From NCBI GenBank assembly GCA_902790135.1, contig CADAQM010000022.1, positions 1-38,826 on the forward strand: DNA of 38,826 nt. The letters run 5' to 3'. Under the pieces are notes generated by a model. It did no database searches. It saw only the letters and a list, made by a program, of their open reading frames with translations, and was not told where the DNA came from. Every line of letters begins with the position of its first letter. Position 1 is the first letter of the stretch. A program made the position numbers and the translations under genes. Of this stretch, positions 1 through 8,502 are shown in pieces. This DNA is from an uncultured Coriobacteriaceae bacterium (GTDB lineage Bacteria; Actinomycetota; Coriobacteriia; Coriobacteriales; Atopobiaceae).

Positions 1-2375
1 ATCTGCATGACCTGCTCCTGGTAGACCATGGTGCCGTAGGTCTCCTCCAGGATGTCGGACAGGCGGTTGTCGTAGAAGGCGACCTCCTTGCGGCCGTTCA
101 TGCGGTCGATGTAGTCGCTTACCATGCCGGCGCCGAGCGGGCCCGGGCGGTAGAGGGCGATAAGTGCCACGACCTGCTTGTACTCGCGCGGCTGCATGCC
201 CTTGATGGTGGCCGTCATGCCCGCGGACTCGATCTGGAAGACGCCTGCCGTGTGGCCGCGGCCCATCAGCGCAAAGATGGCGGGGTCGTCGAAGGGAATC
301 TTATCGACGTCGATGTCCACGCAGGTGGCGCCGGGCTTGATGGTGGCGCGCACGGCGTCGGGCATGCGGTCGATGTCCTCGACGTTCGGGTAGTTGGCAC
401 GGATGTTGCGCAGGGCCTTGGAGATGACCGTGAGGGTGCGCAGGCCCAGGAAGTCCATCTTGAGCAGGCCCATGTCCGCCACCGAATGTCCTTCGTACTG
501 GGTGATCTCGACGCCGCCCTTGGTGTCGAGCTTGGTGGGCACGTGGTCGTTAACGGGCGTGGGCGCGATGAGGACGGCGCAGGCGTGCACGCCCTCGCCG
601 CGGGTCTTTCCCTCGATGGCCAGCGCCGCGTCAATGATGCGGTGCGCGTCCGCGTCCTTGTCGTAGGCGTCGCGGAAGTCCTGGCTGTAGAGGTCCTCCT
701 TGCCGTCGGTCTTGTTGAGCACGAACTTGAGCTTGGCCTTTGGGTCGTTGCTGATCATCTTGGAGAGGCGCTGGCCCATGTACACCGGGAAGCCCAGCAC
801 GCGGTTGGCGTCGTTGATGGCCTGCTTGGCCTTGATGGTGGAGTAGGTGATGACGTGGCTCACGCGGTCGGACCCATACAGCTCGCGGACGTGCTGCACG
901 ACCTCGAGCCGTCGCTCATCGTCGAAGTCCATGTCGATATCGGGCATCTCGGAGCGCTCGACGGACAGGAATCGCTCGAACATCAGGCCGTTCTCGAGCG
1001 GGTCGAAGGTGGTGATGTCCATGGCGTAGGCCACGATGGCGCCAGCGGCGGAGCCACGGCCCGGCCCGACGCCGATGCCGTTCTCCTTGGCCCAGCGCAC
1101 GTACTCCTGCACGATCAGGAAGTAGTCCGCGAAGCCCTTGGTGCAGATGACGTCGTACTCGTACTCGAAGCGCTCGAGCACGTTGACGCCGCCGATGGTG
1201 AGCTCGCGCCAGTTGTCCCCGTAACGCTTGGCCAGGCCCTCCTCGCACTCCTTGCGGAAGCGCTCCTCGGAGGTCTCCCCCTCGGCCAGGCCAGGGAACT
1301 TGGGCAGGTACATGTGCGTCCAGTCGAGCTCGTAGTTGCACTTGTCCGCGATCTCGAGCGTGGTGTCGCAGGCCTCGGGGAGCCAGGAGAAGAGCTGGCG
1401 CATCTCGTCCTCGGTCTTGAGGTAGAACTCCGTGCCCTCCATGTGCTTGCGGTTTGTGTTGTCGAGCTGGTCGGCGGTGCCGATGCAGCTGAGGATGTCC
1501 TGCGTGGGGGCGTCCTCGCGCGTGAGGTAGTGGAAGTCGTTGGTGGCGACGATCTTGATGCCCAGCTTGCGCGCCAGCTTGACAAGCTGCTCGTCGAGGG
1601 AGCGGTCGTTGTAGCCGCCCCTGAACTCGAGCCCATGGTCCTGCACCTCGATGTAGAAGTCCTCGCCAAAGATGCCCTGGAAGGTGCGGGCCCAGCGCTC
1701 GGCCTCAGCAAAGTTGCCGTCGAGGATGTTCTGCGGGATGATGCCCTGCACGCAGGCGCTCTGGCAGACGATGCCCTCGTGGTACTCCTCGAGCATGGCC
1801 AGCGTGGTGCGTGGCTTGTAGTAGAACATCTCGTTGGCGGCCTTGGACATCATCTTCATCAGGTTGACGTAGCCCGTCTCGTTCTTGGCGAGCAGGATGA
1901 GGTGATAGCGGCGCTGGCGCGTGCCCTTCTCGATGGTGTCGTCGGTGATGAAGTAGGCCTCGCAACCAAAGATGGGCTTGATGACAGGCGCGGGCTTGCA
2001 TGCATCCACGGCAGCAAGCGCGGCCTCGCGGTTTGCCTCGCCGCCGTTTGCCTGCCACGCCGCGACGTCACGCTCCCACTGGGCGTGCACGTGGTCGTGC
2101 GGGCCGGCGTCAGGGGCGTCCGGCGCAGGCTCGTCGAGCTGCCAGCCCTTCTGGAAGCACTCGCGGTCGTGCGACCACTGCTTGTAGTCGGCGGCTCCCG
2201 AGTTGTACTTGCGGCACTCCAGGTCGAAGTTGGGCACGCCGAACATATAGCCGTGGTCGGTCAGTGCGATGGCCGGCATGCCGAGGTCGACGGCGCGCTT
2301 TACCATGCCGGGGATGGGCGTGGCGCCGTCGAGGATCGAGAAGTCGGAGTGGTTGTGAAGATGGACGAATGCCAT
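1..2375 (-). CDS. dnaE: DNA polymerase III subunit alpha (partial, C-terminus beyond left edge)
   Basis: Catalytic subunit of the replicative DNA polymerase. The 791 visible codons start at 2375 after a GAAAGG ribosome-binding site. The N-terminus is a PHP domain with the His motif HLHNHSDFSILDG (residues 5-17). The polymerase core has GPGRGSAAG (about residue 433), the catalytic pair in PDIDMDFDD (about 480) and the third aspartate in LKMDFLGLRTL (about 639), so palm-domain catalysis looks intact. Full-length family members run about 1150-1200 residues, so the C-terminal third (beta-clamp and OB-fold region) lies outside the window. An insertion of about 35 residues rich in Asp, Ala and His sits near residue 85-120, within the PHP domain. 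There is no proofreading exonuclease insertion of the PolC type. A TAGAAT -10-like box lies at 2409-2414. Confidence 0.97.
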   Translation of the reverse strand, partial: MAFVHLHNHSDFSILDGATPIPGMVKRAVDLGMPAIALTDHGYMFGVPNFDLECRKYNSGAADYKQWSHDRECFQKGWQLDEPAPDAPDAGPHDHVHAQWERDVAAWQANGGEANREAALAAVDACKPAPVIKPIFGCEAYFITDDTIEKGTRQRRYHLILLAKNETGYVNLMKMMSKAANEMFYYKPRTTLAMLEEYHEGIVCQSACVQGIIPQNILDGNFAEAERWARTFQGIFGEDFYIEVQDHGLEFRGGYNDRSLDEQLVKLARKLGIKIVATNDFHYLTREDAPTQDILSCIGTADQLDNTNRKHMEGTEFYLKTEDEMRQLFSWLPEACDTTLEIADKCNYELDWTHMYLPKFPGLAEGETSEERFRKECEEGLAKRYGDNWRELTIGGVNVLERFEYEYDVICTKGFADYFLIVQEYVRWAKENGIGVGPGRGSAAGAIVAYAMDITTFDPLENGLMFERFLSVERSEMPDIDMDFDDERRLEVVQHVRELYGSDRVSHVITYSTIKAKQAINDANRVLGFPVYMGQRLSKMISNDPKAKLKFVLNKTDGKEDLYSQDFRDAYDKDADAHRIIDAALAIEGKTRGEGVHACAVLIAPTPVNDHVPTKLDTKGGVEITQYEGHSVADMGLLKMDFLGLRTLTVISKALRNIRANYPNVEDIDRMPDAVRATIKPGATCVDIDVDKIPFDDPAIFALMGRGHTAGVFQIESAGMTATIKGMQPREYKQVVALIALYRPGPLGAGMVSDYIDRMNGRKEVAFYDNRLSDILEETYGTMVYQEQVMQ

Positions 2376-2551
2376 GCTGGGCCTTTCGAACGCGTGGTGT
2401 AGGGATTCATTCTAGCCGAGGCGACGGACGCGAATCCGGTCTCGCGCAAAGCGGCGCGAAGAGGCAACAGCTTGTTCGGTCCGAGCCAGACCATGGCAGC
2501 CGCCACCTGACAGCCCCCGAGACTTGTGGAAACGGCAGATATTGCCCCTCT

Positions 2552-2582
2552 TGGCAACATATCGGATACGATAGGGCGGCTA
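2552..2582 (+). promoter_or_regulatory. Possible promoter of the M18 aminopeptidase gene
   Basis: TTGCCC at 2552-2557 and TACGAT at 2577-2582 lie 19 bp apart, 30 bp upstream of the ATG at 2614. The spacing is long and the -35 match is partial. The 238-bp divergent gap between dnaE and this gene must carry promoters for both, but no stronger plus-strand match was seen. Confidence 0.35.
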
Positions 2583-2613
2583 AGACGACATCACCCGCAA
2601 AAGAAGGAGCCCC

Positions 2614-4011
2614 ATGGAGCACCCCAACGCCTGGACCACCTACACCGACGAGCAGCTCGCCGAGCTTGACGGCTTTGCTGCCGACTACACCACCTTCATC
2701 TCCCGCAACAAGACCGAGCGCGAGTGCGTGACCGAGGCCATCGAGATGGCACGCGCCAAGGGCTACCGCAGCCTCGAGGAGTGCATCGAGGACAGCAGGC
2801 AGCTGCAGCCCGGCGACGGCGTCTATGCCTGCATGCGCGGCAAGTCGCTCATCCTCGCCAAGATCGGCGAGCAGGACCTCACACAGGGGCTCAACATCCT
2901 CGGCGCCCACGTGGACAGCCCGCGCCTCGACATCAAGCAGAACCCCCTCGAGGAGAAGAACGACCTCGCCTACCTCGACACCCACTACTACGGTGGCATC
3001 AAGAAGTACCAGTGGGTGACCCTGCCCCTCGCCATCCACGGCGTGGTGGCCAAGAAGGACGGCAGCGTGGTGAGCGTCGTCGTGGGCGAGGATGCCACCG
3101 ACCCGGTGTTCGTGATCTCCGACCTGCTCATCCACCTCTCGGCCGACCAGATGGGCAAGAACGCCGCCAAGGTGATCGAGGGCGAGATGCTCGACGTGAT
3201 CGTCGGCCACAAGCCTCTTGCCATCAAGGGCGAGGACGACAAGAAGGACCTGGTCAAGCGCCAGATCCTGAGCCTCCTGGAGGAGCGCTACGGCATCACC
3301 GAGCAGGACCTGCTTTCCGCCGAGCTCGAGGTGGTCCCCGCGGGACCCGCCCGCGACCTGGGCTTCGACCGCTCCATGATCTTGGGCTACGGCCATGACG
3401 ACCGCAGCTGCTCGTACCCGAGCCTGCGCGCACAGCTCGCCCTCGAGAAGGCACCCGCGCGCACGGCCCTCACCATCCTGGTTGACAAGGAGGAGATCGG
3501 CTCCGTCGGCGCCACCGGCATGCAGAGCCACTTCTTCGAGAACGTGGTGGCCGAGCTTCTGGCGCTGACCGGCCATGGCGACGGCACGCTGGCGCTCAGG
3601 CGCTGCCTCATGAGCTCCGACATGCTCTCGAGCGACGTCTCCGCAGGATACGACCCCTCCTTTGCAAGCGCCTTCGAGCCCAAGAACGCCGCGTACCTGG
3701 GGCACGGACTCGCCTTCAACAAGTACACGGGCGCCCGTGGCAAGAGCGGCTCCAACGACGCCGACGCCGAGTACGTGGCGCGCATCCGCGCCTGCATGGA
3801 CGGTCATGACGTCAGGTGGCAGACGGCCGAGATCGGCAAGGTCGACCAGGGCGGTGGCGGCACCATCGCCTACATCCTAGCGAACTACGGCATCCGCGTC
3901 ATCGATTGCGGCGTGCCCGTGCTCTCGATGCACGCGCCGTGGGAGGTCTGCTCCAAGGCCGACCTCTACGAGGCATACCGCGGCTATCAGGCATTTCTTA
4001 CGCTTGCGTAA
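2614..4011 (+). CDS. M18 family zinc aminopeptidase
   Basis: Predicted cytosolic dinuclear zinc aminopeptidase that removes N-terminal residues from peptides. The 465 residues match the usual M18 length (about 430-470). The start is fixed by an AAGAAGGAGCCCC site before the ATG. Metal and catalytic signatures appear in family order: GAHVDSPRLD (His99 and Asp101), DKEEIGSVGATG (Glu pair 293-294), SSDMLSSDVSAGYDP (about 335, Asp ligand) and SMHAPWEV (His440). It stands alone between divergent dnaE and a convergent gene, followed by a hairpin at 4041-4071. Family assignment is secure; the peptide substrate cannot be read from sequence. Confidence 0.93.
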   Translation: MEHPNAWTTYTDEQLAELDGFAADYTTFISRNKTERECVTEAIEMARAKGYRSLEECIEDSRQLQPGDGVYACMRGKSLILAKIGEQDLTQGLNILGAHVDSPRLDIKQNPLEEKNDLAYLDTHYYGGIKKYQWVTLPLAIHGVVAKKDGSVVSVVVGEDATDPVFVISDLLIHLSADQMGKNAAKVIEGEMLDVIVGHKPLAIKGEDDKKDLVKRQILSLLEERYGITEQDLLSAELEVVPAGPARDLGFDRSMILGYGHDDRSCSYPSLRAQLALEKAPARTALTILVDKEEIGSVGATGMQSHFFENVVAELLALTGHGDGTLALRRCLMSSDMLSSDVSAGYDPSFASAFEPKNAAYLGHGLAFNKYTGARGKSGSNDADAEYVARIRACMDGHDVRWQTAEIGKVDQGGGGTIAYILANYGIRVIDCGVPVLSMHAPWEVCSKADLYEAYRGYQAFLTLA

Positions 4012-4040
4012 CGCCGCACGCGCAAAGGACCGCTAAGGAC

Positions 4041-4071
4041 GAGCCCCTCCGCCCGTAGGCGGAAGGGGCTC
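4041..4071. terminator. Bidirectional terminator-like hairpin
   Basis: GAGCCCCTCCGCC, a 4-nt loop, then GGCGGAAGGGGCTC: a 13-bp GC-rich stem with one bulged base. It lies between the convergent stops at 4011 and 4104. No clear U-run follows on either strand. Confidence 0.7.
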
Positions 4072-4103
4072 GCGGCGTACCTATCGTCTATCCTGCCCAA
4101 GCT

Positions 4104-4769
4104 CTATGCGCCGGTGAACGTCGAGAAGGCGGAGTTGATGCCCAGCACCACGTTTGCGATGCTCGCAAGGGTACCCACGAACTCGTCAGCGGAATCGATC
4201 GTGCTGCGCAGCCCATCCGCCCAACTGTTGATCTCGCCAAAGTGGGAGACCGGGAGAGCGTCCGCCTGCTCCTTGCAGGTCTGGACCACTGCCTCCGCGT
4301 CGCTGATCTCCTGCGCAAGCTGCACGACCTGTCCGGCCTTTGCCTGCACCTGCGTGGCGTCGAGCTGGCCGTCCACCACAACGCCGCTGCCGGACAGCTC
4401 GTCCCATGCGTCGAGCACGGGAATCACTGCGTCATCGGAGAGCGTGCCCGCGATGGCGCTGATCGAGCGCATCGCTGAGACGTCCGTGCCGAGCACGGGC
4501 AGCCTTGCCGCTATGTCCCACTGCATGCCATCGAGCTCGTCTGCCGCCTGACTCGTGAGCGTCGCAGCAGTGCGCGCGTCAACGAGGGCCTGGGCATAGT
4601 CGTTCTTCTCGACGTTCAGCTGCATCTGGTCGTAGCTGGCAGATGCCTCGACCAGAAGGCCCTCCGCGCGCTTGAAGCTGAGTCCCAGCCAGCCGCTCAT
4701 ACCGAGCACGGCGACGAGCAGGAGCAGAATGACAAGCTTGAGCAGGGTATGGTTCCTCTTGCCGGACAT
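4104..4769 (-). CDS. Membrane-anchored protein resembling the N-terminal part of DUF4012 proteins
   Basis: A 221-residue protein of unknown function. The start at 4769 is chosen because GGAGGTCCCC directly precedes it; an in-frame ATG 48 bp upstream lacks such a site. Residues about 9-30 form one transmembrane segment after a basic N-terminus, so the rest probably lies outside the membrane. It is followed by a mostly alpha-helical region with likely coiled coil. The stretch WDIAARLPVLGTDVSAMRSI (about 85-105), followed by VIPVLDAWDEL, resembles the segment that precedes the DUF4012 domain in actinobacterial cell-envelope proteins. Those proteins are usually about 600 residues; here the large C-terminal domain is absent. 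The resemblance is from memory and is an inference. Confidence 0.75.
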   Translation of the reverse strand: MSGKRNHTLLKLVILLLLVAVLGMSGWLGLSFKRAEGLLVEASASYDQMQLNVEKNDYAQALVDARTAATLTSQAADELDGMQWDIAARLPVLGTDVSAMRSISAIAGTLSDDAVIPVLDAWDELSGSGVVVDGQLDATQVQAKAGQVVQLAQEISDAEAVVQTCKEQADALPVSHFGEINSWADGLRSTIDSADEFVGTLASIANVVLGINSAFSTFTGA

Positions 4770-4846
4770 GGGGACCTCCTTGGTCACGCAGGGCAAATGG
4801 TGCCCGACAGTTGGCATGTGCCTAAGGGGATACTACCCATTTGAGG

Positions 4847-4880
4847 CCTCTCGGATACGCTTGCCCGCGCACCCGAGAGG
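4847..4880 (-). terminator. Hairpin downstream of addA
   Basis: CCTCTCGG at 4847-4854 and CCGAGAGG at 4873-4880 are perfect 8-bp inverted arms, about 25 bp past the addA stop. No clean U-run follows on the minus strand, so terminator function is tentative. Confidence 0.45.
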
Positions 4881-4902
4881 ATGGTTTTGGTATCTGCGTC
4901 CG

Positions 4903-7900
4903 CTAACCGATGTGAGGTGGCGCGTCCCGGTCAAAGTGGTACCGCATGACCACCGGGCCACCTGCCCCATCGTCCACCTCCACGCAGACAAAGGCGCACT
5001 CCACCGCCTCGAAGCCCTGGTCCATGAGCACCCATGCGTAGAAGTTGGCCTGCATGCGGTGCCGGTCCTCGATCTGCTCGAGCGTGAGACCCACGTCACC
5101 GGTCTTGTAGTCGACAACCAGGGCCTCGGTCGCCCCACGATTGCACGCAAGCAGGTCGATGGCACCCTCAACGTAGCGGCCGTAGCGCGACTCCACCTGC
5201 ACGAAGAACGGAACCTCGGGCCGGACCAGCTCGAAGGCAAGCGCCTCGCGTCTGATGACCGAGCCCTCCCAGCGGGCGATGGCCTCATGCAGGCGCCTGA
5301 CCTGGCGTGGAGAGAGGTTCCAAGTACGAGCGAGCGCCTCGAGGCGCGCCGGATCGTGATCACGACCCGTCTCCACCATGGTCTGGGCCAGCTCGTGGAA
5401 GGCGGAACCGAGGTTGGTAGCCTTGTCGACATCGTCGGTGTAGGCCGAGCCCTCTACCTCCGCCTCCTGCTGCGCCTTGGGCGGTGTGGGCGGCAGCTTT
5501 GTGTCGCCCTTCGCGTCGCGAGGAGGCGCGACCACACCTGCCGCCGCCTCCATGAGCGCGTGTGCCGACGAGTAGCTGAAGGTGCCCTCGCGTGCACGCC
5601 AACCAGTGCTCGCGTAGGTCTTCTCCTGGACCGGATAGAGCAGGAAGTGGCTATCGTCTGTCTGCTCCAGCTGCGCGCCTTCGACTCCGAGCAGGGGGAT
5701 CAGCGTGACGCTCTGCGGAAGCTCGCCGTCAAAGCCCGCCAGCGTGCCCAGCGACGAGACCTGCCAGGGATCTCCCGACCCGCGTTTGGGTGCCGTGAAG
5801 CGAATCACGCGGGCGAGGCCCTCCTTGGCCTGCACGGCCTGGCGCTCGTAGCGCACCGCTCCCGTCGCATCGGTCACACGTCGCTCGAGCTCGATGGGCG
5901 CATCCGGTGTGACCTCGAGCACATGCTCGCCCGCCTCCAGCTCGTCCATATTGGGAAACGCTGACAGCATGCCCATTGCCAACTGAGAGCAATACCTTTC
6001 GGTTCCCGAGATGGGCATGCCCACCACCAGAGCCTCCTCGGCACGGGTCAGCGCCACGTACAGCAAACGCGCCTTCTCGGCGGCCTCTGCACCAATCTCG
6101 CGCTGGTCGAGGAAGGTCGCCCAGTCGACAACCGTGCGGCAGGAGTCCGCGTCATCGGGTGCCCCGAATGCCTTGCGGGCATCCGAGAGGCTGCCCGCCC
6201 CCGGTCCCGGTGCGGCGCAGACCACGCAGCTGCCGTCAAGGCGACCAAGCGAGAGCCTGCCCTTCTTCTCCGGGTTGCCCCAGCACTCCGAGACTGCCGT
6301 CACGGCAAACTGAAGGCCCTTGGAGCCATGGATGGTCATGACGCGCACGGCATCGATCTCGTCGCCCACCAGGTTGGCGGGCGTGAGCTTTGCCGCCGCC
6401 AACCAACGGTCGAACTCATCGGCGGCGCGCGCCACGCCAAGGCCAAGGCTCACCGTCAGCTCGCGCACGTAGCGCACGGCAGCCAGGACGTTTGCCGCAA
6501 CGGAGAGACCATCGGTGCCCTGGCGCTCGAGGCGCGAGAGCCATCCGCTCTCCTCCACCACAGCCTGGCACACGTCGGCAAGCTGCCAGCTGCCCATGCG
6601 CGCATAAGCCCTGCTCAGGACCTCGTGCGCCAGACGCAGGCGCTCCGAGGGCCGCACGTCGCCGTACAGGGTGAGGTCGCCCGTCACAAAGCACTGCTCG
6701 ACGGGACGCTTGGTGGGTGCCTCGAGCACGTCCTGACGGCGCGTGCCTAGCTGGCAGAAGTCGTCCGCATCGAGACGGAACATGTCACTCGACAGCAGGC
6801 GGAAGAGGCCCGTCTCGGTGTCGTGCGGGTTTGCCAGCGTGTGCAGCAGGGCCTGGATGACACCGACCTCCGGGGTCTTGGAGAACGACGAGCCGCCCGT
6901 GACCACCGCCTGCAGGCCCCTTGCCCGCAGAGCGTCGAGGTAGAGGCCGATCTTTCCGGTGGTGCCCAGAAGGAGGGCCATGCTGCCCACTGGCTGCCCG
7001 GCGTCTCGAAGCGATGCGAGACGGTCGGCTATCTGTGCTGCCAACGTGGCGCTCATCAGCTCGGCGTTTCCACCTGCGGCGACCTCCAGACGGATGCGGC
7101 ATGGCTCCGTGCCATCGGCCTCGCGCGCCACGAACCTGCTGGACCTGCCGGCATCGCCCGCTAGCTTGAGGAAGTCCCCGAGCAGGCCTGCGTCACCGCA
7201 GACGCGCTCCACCAGCGCCAGCACGTTGTGATCGGAGCGATAGTTGACGTCCATGTTGATGTGCTGGGACGTCGCAAGCCCCTTGCCGCGCGCCCGGAAC
7301 ACCTCGACGTCGCCTCCGCGGAAGCGGTAGATCGACTGCTGGGCGTCACCCACGGTCGTCAGGTGGCAGGCGTCCTTGCCGGAGAGCAGCGAGATGAGTC
7401 TGAGCTGCTTCTCGTCGGTGTCCTGAAACTCGTCAATCATGACCAGACGGAAGCGCCCCGCGTAGTCGCGCGCGATCTCGGGGCTGCCCTCCACCGCCTT
7501 TAAGGCCAAGCCGATGAGGTCGTTGTTGTCCAGGCAGGAATGCTCGTGCTTGAGCTCGGCGTAGCGCTCGTCGACCATGTGCGCGAGCGCCACGATCTGG
7601 GGACACAGCTCCTGGACGCGCTCGTACTGAGCCGTCATGGTGGCTATCGCAAGCTGACGCTTGGCGTCCTCCTTGAAGGGCTTCTGGTCGGCTTTGGACA
7701 GGGCGGGTACCTTGACGGACGCGAGAGCCTCGCATGCACGCGCAGCCGTGCGCTCTCCTGGGGGAAGGCAGGCAAATGCGGACAGAGGCGCCAGAGAGGC
7801 CTCGGTCACCTCGCGCTGCTTCTCGGTCATGTTGAACGAAGAGATGGACTCGAAGATGCCAAGCAGCCTCAACACCTCGCCGGCGGCCTCGTGCGACGTG

Positions 7901-8502
7901 GGGCACACGAAGTCCTCGAAGCCGTGGACGCACTTGGCAGCCTCGTTGCGCAGCACGCCGATCATGCCAACCACGGACCCGCTGCTGGCGCTCCAGAGCG
8001 GGTACTCGGCCCGCAGCGCCGCATAGGCCTCGTCGCGGCCGACCTCCGTCATCACCTCTTCGAGCGCGCGGGCGAGCAGCGCGTCCGCGACGCTGCCGTC
8101 AACCACCTTGAACTGCGGGTCGATGCCCAACTCGATGGCATGGCGATGGAGGATGCGCGAGCACATGCCGTGAATCGTCGAGATCCATGCGCCATCGACG
8201 CGCAGGGCCTCCTCACGCAGGTGTGGGTCGTCCTCCCCCGCCGCACGCAGCGCCTGGCGTACGCGCTCCTTGATCTCGAGGGCAGCCGCATCGGTAAAGG
8301 TGATCACCAACGCCTCGTCGATGGAAGAGAGGTAACGGCCGCCGTCTGTGGCACTGCCCTCCGAAAGTGCATGGACGAGGCGCGCCGTGAGCGTGAAGGT
8401 CTTGCCCGAGCCGGCCCCTGCCGCGACGAACAGAGGCTCGTCGAGACGCTTCACCACGCCACGCTGGCCCTCGTTGAGCCGTGAGAGATCAATCGCTGTC
8501 AT
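4903..8502 (-). CDS. addA: ATP-dependent helicase/nuclease subunit A (AddA-like)
   Basis: UvrD/RecB-type helicase fused to a nuclease, predicted to process double-strand DNA ends with AddB for recombinational repair. The 1199 residues fit AddA (about 1150-1250). Motifs in order: Walker A AAGAGSGKT (27-35), Walker B VMIDEFQDTD, motif III VGDAQQSIYRFRGGD, motif V VMTIHGSKGLQF, motif VI LLYVALTRAEEAL, and a C-terminal RecB-like nuclease with GSAFHELAQ, EGAIDLLA and VVDYKTG. The ATG at 8502 shares one base with the addB stop (TAATG), so translation is probably coupled. A start eight codons earlier exists but sits inside addB. Confidence 0.94.
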   Translation of the reverse strand: MTAIDLSRLNEGQRGVVKRLDEPLFVAAGAGSGKTFTLTARLVHALSEGSATDGGRYLSSIDEALVITFTDAAALEIKERVRQALRAAGEDDPHLREEALRVDGAWISTIHGMCSRILHRHAIELGIDPQFKVVDGSVADALLARALEEVMTEVGRDEAYAALRAEYPLWSASSGSVVGMIGVLRNEAAKCVHGFEDFVCPTSHEAAGEVLRLLGIFESISSFNMTEKQREVTEASLAPLSAFACLPPGERTAARACEALASVKVPALSKADQKPFKEDAKRQLAIATMTAQYERVQELCPQIVALAHMVDERYAELKHEHSCLDNNDLIGLALKAVEGSPEIARDYAGRFRLVMIDEFQDTDEKQLRLISLLSGKDACHLTTVGDAQQSIYRFRGGDVEVFRARGKGLATSQHINMDVNYRSDHNVLALVERVCGDAGLLGDFLKLAGDAGRSSRFVAREADGTEPCRIRLEVAAGGNAELMSATLAAQIADRLASLRDAGQPVGSMALLLGTTGKIGLYLDALRARGLQAVVTGGSSFSKTPEVGVIQALLHTLANPHDTETGLFRLLSSDMFRLDADDFCQLGTRRQDVLEAPTKRPVEQCFVTGDLTLYGDVRPSERLRLAHEVLSRAYARMGSWQLADVCQAVVEESGWLSRLERQGTDGLSVAANVLAAVRYVRELTVSLGLGVARAADEFDRWLAAAKLTPANLVGDEIDAVRVMTIHGSKGLQFAVTAVSECWGNPEKKGRLSLGRLDGSCVVCAAPGPGAGSLSDARKAFGAPDDADSCRTVVDWATFLDQREIGAEAAEKARLLYVALTRAEEALVVGMPISGTERYCSQLAMGMLSAFPNMDELEAGEHVLEVTPDAPIELERRVTDATGAVRYERQAVQAKEGLARVIRFTAPKRGSGDPWQVSSLGTLAGFDGELPQSVTLIPLLGVEGAQLEQTDDSHFLLYPVQEKTYASTGWRAREGTFSYSSAHALMEAAAGVVAPPRDAKGDTKLPPTPPKAQQEAEVEGSAYTDDVDKATNLGSAFHELAQTMVETGRDHDPARLEALARTWNLSPRQVRRLHEAIARWEGSVIRREALAFELVRPEVPFFVQVESRYGRYVEGAIDLLACNRGATEALVVDYKTGDVGLTLEQIEDRHRMQANFYAWVLMDQGFEAVECAFVCVEVDDGAGGPVVMRYHFDRDAPPHIG

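Noticed and set aside
252..2402. Long plus-strand open frame across the dnaE region
   Set aside because: It is the antisense shadow of dnaE caused by high GC at third positions; its product is biased and resembles nothing.
4769..4817. Upstream in-frame ATG as start of the DUF4012-like protein
   Set aside because: It has no ribosome-binding site, while the ATG at 4769 has GGAGGTCCCC and begins a normal membrane anchor.
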